From Acidobacteriaceae bacterium KBS 89 (lineage in GTDB: Bacteria > Acidobacteriota > Terriglobia > Terriglobales > Acidobacteriaceae): a DNA stretch of 64,000 nucleotides. This document shows positions 44,062-52,014 of this stretch, piece by piece. Below the pieces are notes generated by a model. It saw only the letters and a program-made list of their open reading frames with translations, was not told the origin of the DNA and did no database searches. The position numbers were made by a program, and so were the translations under genes. Each line of letters begins with the position of its first letter. Within the stretch, counting starts at the first letter, position 1. The stretch spans positions 248,001 to 312,000 of the forward strand of contig KB906759.1 of the NCBI GenBank assembly GCA_000381605.1. The letters are read 5' to 3'.

Positions 44062-45066
44062 ATGTTGGCAACTATAGTTGAGGGTATGGCGGCTGTTTTT
44101 TGCAGGGTTCTGGTTTTCGTTCTTGTGCTGGGATGGATGGGTGTGTCCGAAGGGAACGGGTTCGCGTGGGGGCAGACTCCTGAAGCACCGGCAACAGCTC
44201 CGACACAATCGGCGCCCATAACAGCTTCGACACCTGCAGAGACGAAGGCGGATGAGGTGGATCGGCCGCTGCCTGACGTTCCTACGCTGATGCGTGCTGT
44301 GGAGGCTAACCAGAGGGCGTCGGAGGCGATCCAGAAGAACTATCTATACCGGTCTGTGGTGACGCAGGAAGAGACAAACGGGCATGGCGGGGTGAAGAAG
44401 AGCGAGACCAGCGAGTATGACGTCTTTTGGGCGGAGGGCGTACCGGTTCATCGCCTGACAAGAAAGAACGGGAAAGAGTTGAGCGCCGAGGACCAGAAGA
44501 AAGAGAACGAACAGATTGATAAGCAGGTCGCCAAGGCGAAGGAGAGGCGGGCGAAGGCCGACGCGAAGGGCAAAGAGACGACTCCGCGAGGAGATGAAGA
44601 GATTACGGTTTCACGCTTGCTCGAGTTGGGCAGTTTCACGAATCCGCGGCGCCTTCAGTTGAACGGGCGGGAGACGATTGCGGTGGACTTTACCGGTGAT
44701 CCGAAGGCGAAGACGCGCAACCGTGGGGAGGACGTGATTCGCAACCTGACTGGAACGGCGTGGATTGACGAGCAGGACAAGGTTTTAGTGAAAGTGCAGG
44801 GACACTTTTTGAATTCGTTCAAGATTGGCGCTGGGCTGGTGGTTAATATTCAAAAGGGAACGAGCTTTGGGATGGAACAGCGCAAGGTGAACGACGAGGT
44901 CTGGCTACCGGCACTTTGGGAAGGACAAGGGTCGGCGCGAGCTTTTTTGCTCTTTAGTTTTAACGGAAGTATTCGGGGAGTCGAGTCGGACTATCGCAAG
45001 TTCAAGGCGACTTCGACGATCTTGCCTGGGATGAGTACGGTTGAGCCGGAACCCGAGCCGAAATGA
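44062..45066 (+). CDS. Secreted protein, probable LolA-like fold, unknown function
   Basis: About 334 residues with a signal peptide (VFCRVLVFVLVLGWMGVSEG). After a low-complexity Pro/Ala/Thr linker come ASEAIQKNYLYRSVVTQEET and a highly charged Lys/Glu stretch (EDQKKENEQIDKQVAKAKER), then a beta-rich half: LQLNGRETIAVDFTGDPKAK, GTAWIDEQDKVLVKVQGHFL. This resembles outer-membrane lipoprotein-sorting (LolA-like) proteins seen in acidobacteria, but the match is loose. TTG at 44047 and ATG at 44086 are alternative starts. Confidence 0.55.
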   Translation: MLATIVEGMAAVFCRVLVFVLVLGWMGVSEGNGFAWGQTPEAPATAPTQSAPITASTPAETKADEVDRPLPDVPTLMRAVEANQRASEAIQKNYLYRSVVTQEETNGHGGVKKSETSEYDVFWAEGVPVHRLTRKNGKELSAEDQKKENEQIDKQVAKAKERRAKADAKGKETTPRGDEEITVSRLLELGSFTNPRRLQLNGRETIAVDFTGDPKAKTRNRGEDVIRNLTGTAWIDEQDKVLVKVQGHFLNSFKIGAGLVVNIQKGTSFGMEQRKVNDEVWLPALWEGQGSARAFLLFSFNGSIRGVESDYRKFKATSTILPGMSTVEPEPEPK

Positions 45067-45148
45067 TTTTGTGAGGAACATTTGGCAGCAGCGGATTCGT
45101 CCACTGGGGGCACGGCAACGGCAACAATCAGATTGGTTTAAACGCGCA

Positions 45149-45172
45149 GAGGGATAGCCAAGGCCATCCCTC
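45149..45172 (-). terminator. Stem-loop downstream of the cold-shock gene
   Basis: GAGGGAT-a-GCC-aa-GGC-c-ATCCCTC forms a 10-bp stem with one internal mismatch. On the minus strand it is followed only by CTGCGCGTTT, so it is a weak terminator at best. It could also serve the convergent gene that ends at 45066. Confidence 0.4.
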
Positions 45173-45211
45173 TCGCAAAACTGGTTGTCGCTGCAGTCGT
45201 GGTGCTAAAGA

Positions 45212-45412
45212 CTAGAGAGGCTGAACGTCAGACGCCTGCCAACCCTTGGGTCCCTTAACAACATTGAACTGTACAGCCTGGCCCTCTTGAAGGCTCTTAA
45301 AACCGTTCGAATTGATCGCCGAGTAGTGAACGAACACGTCCTCGCCGTTCTGACGGCTAATAAAGCCAAACCCCTTGGCATCGTTAAACCACTTCACTGT
45401 TCCCTGTTCCAT
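45212..45412 (-). CDS. Cold-shock protein (CspA family)
   Basis: 66 residues, one cold-shock domain. RNP1 (AKGFGFISRQNG) and RNP2 (EDVFVHYSAI) are intact, and the N-terminus EQGTVKWFNDAK is typical. It binds single-stranded RNA and DNA and melts RNA structure at low temperature or in stress. The upstream gap of about 260 nt (45413-45672) is AT-rich and leaves room for a long 5' leader, as in cold-induced csp genes, but no cold-box can be confirmed. Confidence 0.95.
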   Translation of the reverse strand: MEQGTVKWFNDAKGFGFISRQNGEDVFVHYSAINSNGFKSLQEGQAVQFNVVKGPKGWQASDVQPL

Positions 45413-45672
45413 GTTCCATGTTCGCTATTTCCTTAGTGCTATTGAATTTGCCGCTAGATCCAAATCGGGGTTCGTACAGTACGAGCTATGCAGAATTCCA
45501 ATCTGTTTCAAACGATGTGAGAAGGTTAGCACAGTTGGCAAGTTTTTTTTATAAAATCGCCTAAATACTTAGAAGTGCACAATTTATGGTGCAATTAGTG
45601 TGGAGAATTCGAGGAAATTGAGGAATTCTCACGTTTGTGGATTCGACAAACGTAGGCCGAGGATGTTAGATA

Positions 45673-46479
45673 TCACGAGGCTTCACGTGGCAGGTGGGCA
45701 CGAACGATCTCTTCGGCGCGGACCAGGACCTCGTCCAGGGTCATGGAGGTGGAGTCGAGGATTATGGCGTCGGTAGCCGGCTGGAGTGGGGATTCGGCAC
45801 GGTGGCGGTCGCGGTAGTCGCGTTCCTTGAGATCGCGAATGATGGCTTCTTCGGCAAGCCTTTGTTGCTCAGCTGAGACAGGGTCGGGGAGTTGGCGGCC
45901 CGAGGCTTCCCCATTGGGAGAGTTCGCGACTGCGATCGATTCCGGAGTTGCCTGCCGATAGCGGCGGTTGCCGCGGACCTCGGGAGCTGCATCGAGAAAG
46001 ATTTTTACTTCGGCGTCGGGAAAGACGGCGGTGCCGATATCGCGGCCTTCCATGACGACGCCACCGGCCTCGCCCAAGGCACGTTGCTGATTGACCATCC
46101 AGGCGCGAAGACGAGGATGGATGGAGATCTGGGAGGCGGCGGAGGTGACGTCAGCCTCGCGAATGCGGCGGGAGACATCGACGGTGTCGAGCAGGACACG
46201 ATTGCCTTCGAGCTGAGGCTCAAGCGTAATGCGAGTGCGGGTGGCGAGATCCATTAGAGGCGCTTCTTCGTCGAAAGCGAAGTCGTTCTCGATGGCCTTG
46301 AGGGCGAGGGCGCGGTACATTGCCCCGGTTTCGAGGTTGAGGAAGCCGAAGCGGCGGGCGAGATGGGCTGCGAGGGTGCTCTTACCGGCGCCGGCGGGAC
46401 CGTCGATGGCGATGACGGGACGCTCGCGTTTATTAGTCAGCTCGGGCTGCGCTGCGGAAATTTCGTGCGACTGCGTCAT
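45673..46479 (-). CDS. cmk: Cytidylate kinase
   Basis: 268 residues, longer than the usual ~225. The P-loop AIDGPAGAGKSTLAAHLARR is at about residues 23-42, followed by FGFLNLETGAMYRALAL, the CMP-binding EGRDIGTAVFPDAEVKIFLD and DLKERDYRDRHRAESPL. An insertion of about 40 residues after RGNRRYRQATPES (with SPNGEASGRQLPDPVS) makes up the extra length. It phosphorylates CMP and dCMP. It starts 5 nt after the stop of the long basic-repeat protein gene, so both share one transcript. Confidence 0.93.
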   Translation of the reverse strand: MTQSHEISAAQPELTNKRERPVIAIDGPAGAGKSTLAAHLARRFGFLNLETGAMYRALALKAIENDFAFDEEAPLMDLATRTRITLEPQLEGNRVLLDTVDVSRRIREADVTSAASQISIHPRLRAWMVNQQRALGEAGGVVMEGRDIGTAVFPDAEVKIFLDAAPEVRGNRRYRQATPESIAVANSPNGEASGRQLPDPVSAEQQRLAEEAIIRDLKERDYRDRHRAESPLQPATDAIILDSTSMTLDEVLVRAEEIVRAHLPREAS

Positions 46480-46484
46480 CCGGC

Positions 46485-48707
46485 TTATTCGCCTTCCTCA
46501 GGTTTGAATTTGCGAGTCGGGGTGCGTTTGCCAAAGGGCTTCTTGTTGCCCTTGAATTTATCGAAGGTGCTGGCGGGTTTGCCCGTGCTGCCCGCAGCGG
46601 CTTTACTGTACGGCTTTTTGCCGGCAAAACTGCCACCGGATTTTTTAGGGAAGCTGCCTCCGGAAGATTTTCCGGCGTAGCTTCCGCTGGATTTACCGAA
46701 GGGCTTCTTCGCTCCGAAGCTGGCGCCGGATTTGGCGTAAGGCTCTTTCTCGGCGAAGCCGCCGCCGGGCCGACTATCGGAGTCGGGCTTGGTGCGGAAG
46801 GGGCGTGGAGTGCGAGGAGCGTCGAATTTGCGGAACGGCGGGCCGTCGGGGCGCGCTGCGCGGCCTTCGGGACGGCTACCTTCGCTGCGACTGGCGCTGT
46901 CGCGAGAGTAAGGCTTGCGAGGTGCGAAGCCGTTGGTGCGGTCCCCGCCATCGAAGCTGCGCTGTGGGCGAGCGGAGAAGCTGCCGGGTTTGCGTGGTCC
47001 GCCGAAGGATGGGTTGGCCGGCTTGTCTCCGAAGGTGCGGCGAGGTGGTCGGCTGTCGCTGGAGTCACGGTCGGGTCGCGGCGTGAACTCGCGGCGCGGG
47101 GGACGGGAGTCGCCGTAGTCGCGGCGCGGCGGACGAGTGTCGTTGCTATCGCGGCCGAAGCTGGGTTTGCCGGCGAAGCCTTCGCGCTTGCGGCCAAAGG
47201 TGCCGGGCTTGGAGAAGGTCTTGCGTGGGCGATCGGTTGAGTCGGTGCCGGCGTCGCTGTAGGGGCGCGGAGTGAATTCGCGGCGCGGCGGGCGGGAGTC
47301 GGTGGAACCTTCGCTGCGGCGGAAGGTGGGGCGATCACTCTTGAAGGGGGGACGGTCACCGTTGAAGCGGGGCTTGCTGCCGAAGGACGGCTTGGTGCCG
47401 AAGGTGGGTTTGGAGCCGAAACTTGGTTTGGAGCCGAAGCTTGGGCGCTTCCCTTCGCGGTCGAAGGTTGGTTTGCGGTCGTAGGAGCGGGTGGGCTTCG
47501 GCCTTGGAGTTGCGGGCGCGTCGTCTTGAACGCTGGAGGGCGATTGTGCTGCGGCGAGGCGGTCGGCTTTTTCTTCTTCCCATGGCTTGGTGAAGCTGGG
47601 GCGGTCGGGGCGGTTGGATTCGCGAGTGAAGGGGCGGCGTTCGCGCGGAGTCGGGCGGTCTTCTGTATTGCGACCTGGTTTGGTTACAAATCCGGTGCCG
47701 ACCTTGCGGGGTTTAGGGATGAACTTGGTGATGCGCGCCGGAACTTCGGTGGGCTCGGTGGTGTCGCCTTCGGTGGTCACGACGATGGAATCGATGTCGT
47801 CGGGTGCGGGTGTGGCGACGACGAGAAATGCTGGGAGTTCGCCGGCGACGTGGAGGACGGTGCGGCCTTCGACGGCGACGGTTTCAAGCTGGCGTGCCGA
47901 GAGAAGCGCGTGGATGACATCGCGGATGCGCGAGCGGGCGGCTATCGGCGAGAGGAAGGTTTCGATCTCTTCTTCCGACGCTACGATGGCCTGGCCGAGG
48001 TAGAGCGAGATGAGGGCCGAGAGCGCGGTCGGCTGGCCAGCGTTGGCTCCGGCTTTGATCTGCTTGGTGAAACGATTGCTGGTGAGCTCCCAGAGGGTTG
48101 GTGCACCATCGGGTTGTGGGACTGGGAGGACGCGGAGGTGCTGCCAGAGTTCGGTGAGGGCGCGGAGAACGGCGGTCTCGGTGACCTCCTTGCCGAGTTG
48201 GGTGGCGAGGTCGTAGGCGGAGAGGCCTGAGTCTTTTGCCTGCTCGGCTAGCAGTGTGAATGTGTTCAAGGCTAGTGGCGAGACTTTGGTGGCCCCGCTA
48301 GTGGTGGGCGGCTGCTTCCAGGCCTTGTCGCCGCGGAGGGTGAAGATGTAGGGGAAGGCTAGAGGAGAGACGATGAAGTCGGGAGTCTCGGTGCCGATGC
48401 CGGTGGGGTTGCCGAGGAGGTTGAGAGGGATGGCTCCGCCGTCGAGGATGAGGCGCGAGAGGAGGCTGCGGGATGGTTCGGTCTCGGCGAGGCTGGGGGT
48501 CGCGTTTGCGGCGCCCAAGGTGGCTTCGACGAAGGATGGCGCGGGGGCCGGGAGTTGGGAGGCGCGCGGGGTGAAGAACACCAGGCCGGAGGTGTTGAGC
48601 CAGTCGCGGAGCATGTTGATGGTGAGGATGGGGTCAGCGTTGTGACGCCAATGAACGAGGCGGGCGGCGGCGAGTTGATCGGCCGAGGGAGTGCTTAGGG
48701 TACTCAA
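46485..48707 (-). CDS. Winged-helix-like protein with long basic disordered R/G/S/F-rich tail
   Basis: About 740 residues from a TTG at 48707 (GGAAGG upstream). Residues about 1-320 are ordered: LNTFTLLAEQAKDSGLSAYD, VTETAVLRALTELWQHLRVL and RDVIHALLSARQLETVAVEG resemble winged-helix units and may bind nucleic acid. Residues about 320-740 are low-complexity and strongly basic, with tandem SFGSKP/TFGTKP units, repeated DSRPPRREFTPRP, and Ser/Gly/Phe/Lys stretches to the end. Such RGG/FG-like tails are typical of RNA-binding proteins that form condensates. I do not recognise the family. An ATG at 48947 would add 80 unlikely residues. Followed immediately by cmk. Confidence 0.65.
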   Translation of the reverse strand: MSTLSTPSADQLAAARLVHWRHNADPILTINMLRDWLNTSGLVFFTPRASQLPAPAPSFVEATLGAANATPSLAETEPSRSLLSRLILDGGAIPLNLLGNPTGIGTETPDFIVSPLAFPYIFTLRGDKAWKQPPTTSGATKVSPLALNTFTLLAEQAKDSGLSAYDLATQLGKEVTETAVLRALTELWQHLRVLPVPQPDGAPTLWELTSNRFTKQIKAGANAGQPTALSALISLYLGQAIVASEEEIETFLSPIAARSRIRDVIHALLSARQLETVAVEGRTVLHVAGELPAFLVVATPAPDDIDSIVVTTEGDTTEPTEVPARITKFIPKPRKVGTGFVTKPGRNTEDRPTPRERRPFTRESNRPDRPSFTKPWEEEKADRLAAAQSPSSVQDDAPATPRPKPTRSYDRKPTFDREGKRPSFGSKPSFGSKPTFGTKPSFGSKPRFNGDRPPFKSDRPTFRRSEGSTDSRPPRREFTPRPYSDAGTDSTDRPRKTFSKPGTFGRKREGFAGKPSFGRDSNDTRPPRRDYGDSRPPRREFTPRPDRDSSDSRPPRRTFGDKPANPSFGGPRKPGSFSARPQRSFDGGDRTNGFAPRKPYSRDSASRSEGSRPEGRAARPDGPPFRKFDAPRTPRPFRTKPDSDSRPGGGFAEKEPYAKSGASFGAKKPFGKSSGSYAGKSSGGSFPKKSGGSFAGKKPYSKAAAGSTGKPASTFDKFKGNKKPFGKRTPTRKFKPEEGE

Positions 48708-49017
48708 GGTGTTGCCTTCCTGCTGGGGCGAGGCTACCGCACGACAGCATTCCTCAGCCTGGGCTGATGGATGATGATCTTTGGTTCTATTTGGGGCTAC
48801 GGGGTGACTATGTTTTGATTCAACGGCCGTTGCACGTCTTAGGTAAGGATATCGTAAAGTGGATGACGCCGTTGGGGAAGAATGGCTGATTGGTGAACTC
48901 TTTTTCTCAGGGAATTTTTGCGGGAAGCCGGGAATCCTTTGGAGCAAATACCTGAAGGTAAAGGCCCGGCGATCGATATCTGTTCTTCGCGAGCTGCAGA
49001 AAAGTGGAGGAGATGCG

Positions 49018-49704
49018 ATGAAATCTATTTTGCTATTGCCGATTGCGATGGTTGCGATTGCCCTTCATGGGCAGACAAGTGCTGTGGCCCCGATACTCGG
49101 GGCGCGGGTGAATGCGGAGTTGACGAAACGAATCGATGCGAAGAAGGCGCAGGTTGGCGACACGGTCGAGGCCAAGACGACAAGTGCGGTCAAGCTGCCG
49201 GACGGGACCGAGCTTCCGAAGGGGACAAAGCTGACAGGGAAGGTGACGGATGTCAGGGCGAGGTCAAACTCCGACAAGACGTCGCATCTTGCCTTCAATC
49301 TGGATGAGGCGTTGATGAAGGACGGGCACGAAGTGCCGTTAAAGGTGATGGTGATGGCGGCTACGGTTCCTTTTGATGCGCCGCCGGATACCTCCGGTAT
49401 GACTGGCAGCTCTCGTGGACCCGCTACTCAGAGCGGCGGGGCTGGAGTGCCTCCAGCTGCCACGACTACTCCGGGACAATATGTGCAGCAGAGCACGATG
49501 AGCAATGGCATGCAGACTATGCCAGGTGACGCGTCGGGCATGGTGGCGCATGGGCCAAATCAGCGAGTCATGGTTGGGAATTTGCCCGGAGTCGTACTTA
49601 CCAGCGCTGACGGAAGTAACTCTGCAGTGCTGGATGCGATCGATAAAAATATTATGTTGGAGTCGGAGACGAAGCTGACACTCTTTGCCGGGGTAAAGAA
49701 GTAG
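49018..49704 (+). CDS. Secreted protein with SH3-like GTELPKGTKLTGKV domain
   Basis: About 228 residues with a signal peptide (MKSILLLPIAMVAIALHGQTS). The mature part has LTKRIDAKKAQVGDTVEAKT then VKLPDGTELPKGTKLTGKVT, LAFNLDEALMKDGHEVPLKV, a Gly/Ser/Pro-rich linker, and a C-terminal strand IDKNIMLESETKLTLFAGVK. This pattern recurs in acidobacterial secreted proteins of unknown function. GTGGAGGAG precedes the ATG at 49018. The divergent gap to the basic-repeat gene (48708-49017) shows no element I can name. Confidence 0.6.
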   Translation: MKSILLLPIAMVAIALHGQTSAVAPILGARVNAELTKRIDAKKAQVGDTVEAKTTSAVKLPDGTELPKGTKLTGKVTDVRARSNSDKTSHLAFNLDEALMKDGHEVPLKVMVMAATVPFDAPPDTSGMTGSSRGPATQSGGAGVPPAATTTPGQYVQQSTMSNGMQTMPGDASGMVAHGPNQRVMVGNLPGVVLTSADGSNSAVLDAIDKNIMLESETKLTLFAGVKK

Positions 49705-49717
49705 CGTTGCAAGCGAT

Positions 49718-51709
49718 TCATATTCGCTGGAAGGCGCGTTGTATGTCTTTGTGGGAGTAGCGGAGGGCGATTGGGCGGCCGTGGGGGCAGGCGGTCGGGT
49801 GCTCGGTTTTGCTGAGCTCAGTGAGGAGCCAGTCGATTTTTGAGGGTTCGAGCGCTTGATTGATCTTGATTGCGGCGTGGCAGGCGATGCTGGCGGCGAT
49901 GCGACGGCGGCGGGCCTCGGAGTTTTCGGTTTGCTGGTTGCGGTCTGGAATGGCGAGGACTTCTTCGAGCATGCGTTCGAGTTCGACGCCTTCGAGGCCG
50001 ACGGGGGCGGCTTTGACGGCGAGGGTGCGGGGGCCAAAGGGCTCGGCTTCAAAGCCGTTACGGTCCAGCTCCTCGGCGATCTCGGCGAAGGTGATCATCT
50101 GGGCGGGGAGGAGATCGATCAGCAGCGGCATGAGGAGACGCTGGCGCTGGATCTGTTCGGTCTCACGCTCGCGGAGGACCTTTTCGAAGAGGATGCGCTC
50201 GTGGGCGACGTGCTGGTCGATGATCCAGAGGCCCTCTTCGTTGGTGGCGAGGATGAAGGAGTCGCGGAGTTGGCCGAGGGGCTTGAGCGTGGAGAGGGCG
50301 GTGAGCGTATCGGCTTGCTGTGGAGCGGCCACGTCGCTTGTCGATTCGCCCTGAGCTTGAGTTGATTGGTAGCCGATTGGGATGGAGTGGCCGGAGAAGG
50401 CGAAGCGACCGGGAGATGGTGGGACGATTGGCGCCGCGAGGTTGAAGGTTGGGGACTTGATCGTGGGAGCGTGAAAGGTTTCGGTGTCGGCAGGGTTGTA
50501 AGGCTCGGATTGGGGGAAGGAGTTGGGTTCGAAGACCGGTTGGGGGATGGCGTCGTCGCCTCCGGGCAGGGGGCTTACGTCGAGTAATAAGGAGCTCGAG
50601 GCGCCGTGCGGGCCACTGGTGAGGGCGGTGGCGAAGCTGGCGGCGGGGCGGGCCTGCATGAGTGCGGTGCGGACGGTGTCGCGGATGAAGTCGTGGACAA
50701 AGCTGGGCTGGCGGAAGCGGACTTCAGTTTTGGCGGGATGAACGTTGACGTCGACCTCTTGTGGCGGCATCTCGAGGAAGAGGAGGACGACAGGGTAAGA
50801 GGTTGGCGGGAGGATGTTGCGGTACGCCTCGCTGAGCGCATGGAGGACGAGTCTGTCGCGGATGAGGCGCTGGTTGACGAAGACGTAGATCGAGTTGCGA
50901 TTGAGTTTCTGCAGTTCGGGTTTAGAGACGAAGCCGGTGAGCCGAAGGTAGCCGGGGTCAGGAGAGGTGTAGTCTTCTTCGCGTTTCCACGGTGGGGGTT
51001 CGGGGAGGCCAGCGCGGGTGAAGTCCATCTCGGCGGTGACGGGGAGCATGTAGTTGCTGGTTTCTTTGCCGAAGATCTGGAAGAGGCGGTCCGCGGCGTT
51101 GGCGACCGCGGGCGCGACGAGCAGAGCTTGTGTCGCTGAATGGAGTTCGATGTGCTTTGTTGGATGGACCAGAGCGTAGTGCGTGACCAAGGCTGCGATG
51201 TGGGAGAGTTCGGTCTGTTCGGACTTGAGAAATTTGCGGCGGGCGGGGGTGTTGAAGAAGAGATCGCGAAGGGTGATGGTTGTGCCGACCGGAAGTCCGG
51301 CGTCTTCGACGCGAAGGATGTTGCCGCCGGCGATCTCCACGAGGGTACCGGAGGGTTCTTCGGCGACACGAGTCTCCAGTTGCAAGCGAGAGACGCTGGC
51401 GATGGAGGGCAGGGCCTCTCCGCGGAAGCCGAGGGTTGCGATGGCGAGCAGATCGTCGGAGGTGCGGAGCTTCGAGGTGGCGTGGCGTTCAAAGGCGAGG
51501 AGCGCGTCATCGCGGACCATGCCGTGACCGTTGTCCGCGATGCGGATGAGCTTGCGGCCGCCGGCTTCGACCTCGATGCGGATGCGGGTGGCTCCGGCGT
51601 CGAGTGAGTTTTCGAGGAGCTCCTTGACGACGGAGGCTGGGCGTTCGACGACCTCGCCTGCGGCGATCTGGTTCGCCACGAGGTCGGAGAGGATACGAAT
51701 GCGGCCCAT
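49718..51709 (-). CDS. mutL: DNA mismatch repair protein MutL
   Basis: About 663 residues. The N-terminal GHKL ATPase has LSDLVANQIAAGEVVERPAS then VVKELLENSLDAGATRI, the ADNGHGM loop and LGFRGEALPSIASVSRL. The middle includes VDVNVHPAKTEVRFRQ. The C-terminal dimerisation part has ATNEEGLWIIDQHVAHERIL, then ACHAAIKINQALE and TACPHGRPIALRYSHKDI, with conserved Cys-Pro-His-Gly-Arg-Pro of the metal-dependent endonuclease group. It links MutS recognition to strand incision. The ATG at 51709 starts the conserved N-terminus. MutS is not in the window. Confidence 0.95.
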   Translation of the reverse strand: MGRIRILSDLVANQIAAGEVVERPASVVKELLENSLDAGATRIRIEVEAGGRKLIRIADNGHGMVRDDALLAFERHATSKLRTSDDLLAIATLGFRGEALPSIASVSRLQLETRVAEEPSGTLVEIAGGNILRVEDAGLPVGTTITLRDLFFNTPARRKFLKSEQTELSHIAALVTHYALVHPTKHIELHSATQALLVAPAVANAADRLFQIFGKETSNYMLPVTAEMDFTRAGLPEPPPWKREEDYTSPDPGYLRLTGFVSKPELQKLNRNSIYVFVNQRLIRDRLVLHALSEAYRNILPPTSYPVVLLFLEMPPQEVDVNVHPAKTEVRFRQPSFVHDFIRDTVRTALMQARPAASFATALTSGPHGASSSLLLDVSPLPGGDDAIPQPVFEPNSFPQSEPYNPADTETFHAPTIKSPTFNLAAPIVPPSPGRFAFSGHSIPIGYQSTQAQGESTSDVAAPQQADTLTALSTLKPLGQLRDSFILATNEEGLWIIDQHVAHERILFEKVLRERETEQIQRQRLLMPLLIDLLPAQMITFAEIAEELDRNGFEAEPFGPRTLAVKAAPVGLEGVELERMLEEVLAIPDRNQQTENSEARRRRIAASIACHAAIKINQALEPSKIDWLLTELSKTEHPTACPHGRPIALRYSHKDIQRAFQRI

Positions 51710-51821
51710 TGAGAGATTGTACGAGGTGCAGCGAGAGCGCGCGACGGACTCGGGTAACGGAACTGGGGCGGAAGACATCCTATTAGGGAGTCGGCCATAT
51801 ATGGGTCGGGGAGGGCGCAAG

Positions 51822-51971
51822 ATGATTCGTAAGCTGAAGACAGGCGAGTTCCGGATCTATTCGCGACATCAGGATCCGAAGACGGGAAGACGCAAGAATC
51901 TGGGCACGTTCGCGACGCGAGAGAAGGCGGAGGAACACGAACGCGCGATCCAGTATTTCAAGCGGCACTGA
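51822..51971 (+). CDS. Conserved 49-residue basic protein
   Basis: 49 residues beginning MIRKLKTGEFRIYSRHQD, then KTGRRKNLGTFATREKAEEH and ending RAIQYFKRH. The pattern of a short three-strand sheet with a helix resembles the tiny AP2/integrase-N-type DNA-binding sheet, and similar proteins of this size are widespread. GGGAGG about 9 nt upstream supports the ATG at 51822. It is divergent from mutL, and its stop lies 43 nt from the end of the convergent pyruvate kinase gene. Role unknown. Confidence 0.7.
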   Translation: MIRKLKTGEFRIYSRHQDPKTGRRKNLGTFATREKAEEHERAIQYFKRH

Positions 51972-52014
51972 CGAGACGGATTCGCCCGGCCGAAGAAACA
52001 GGCGCTGATCCTGA

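Noticed and set aside
46433..47359. 308-residue Ala/Pro-rich frame over the repeat part of the basic protein gene
   Set aside because: Out-of-phase reading of a repetitive sequence; the SFGSKP frame has a plausible start and ordered domain.
47356..47470. Possible CRISPR-like array because of regular short repeats
   Set aside because: The repeats are in-frame codons of the SFGSKP units with no spacers of constant size.
50575..51798. 407-residue Ser/Pro-rich frame overlapping mutL on the same strand in another phase
   Set aside because: Low-complexity out-of-phase translation; MutL motifs are intact in the true frame.
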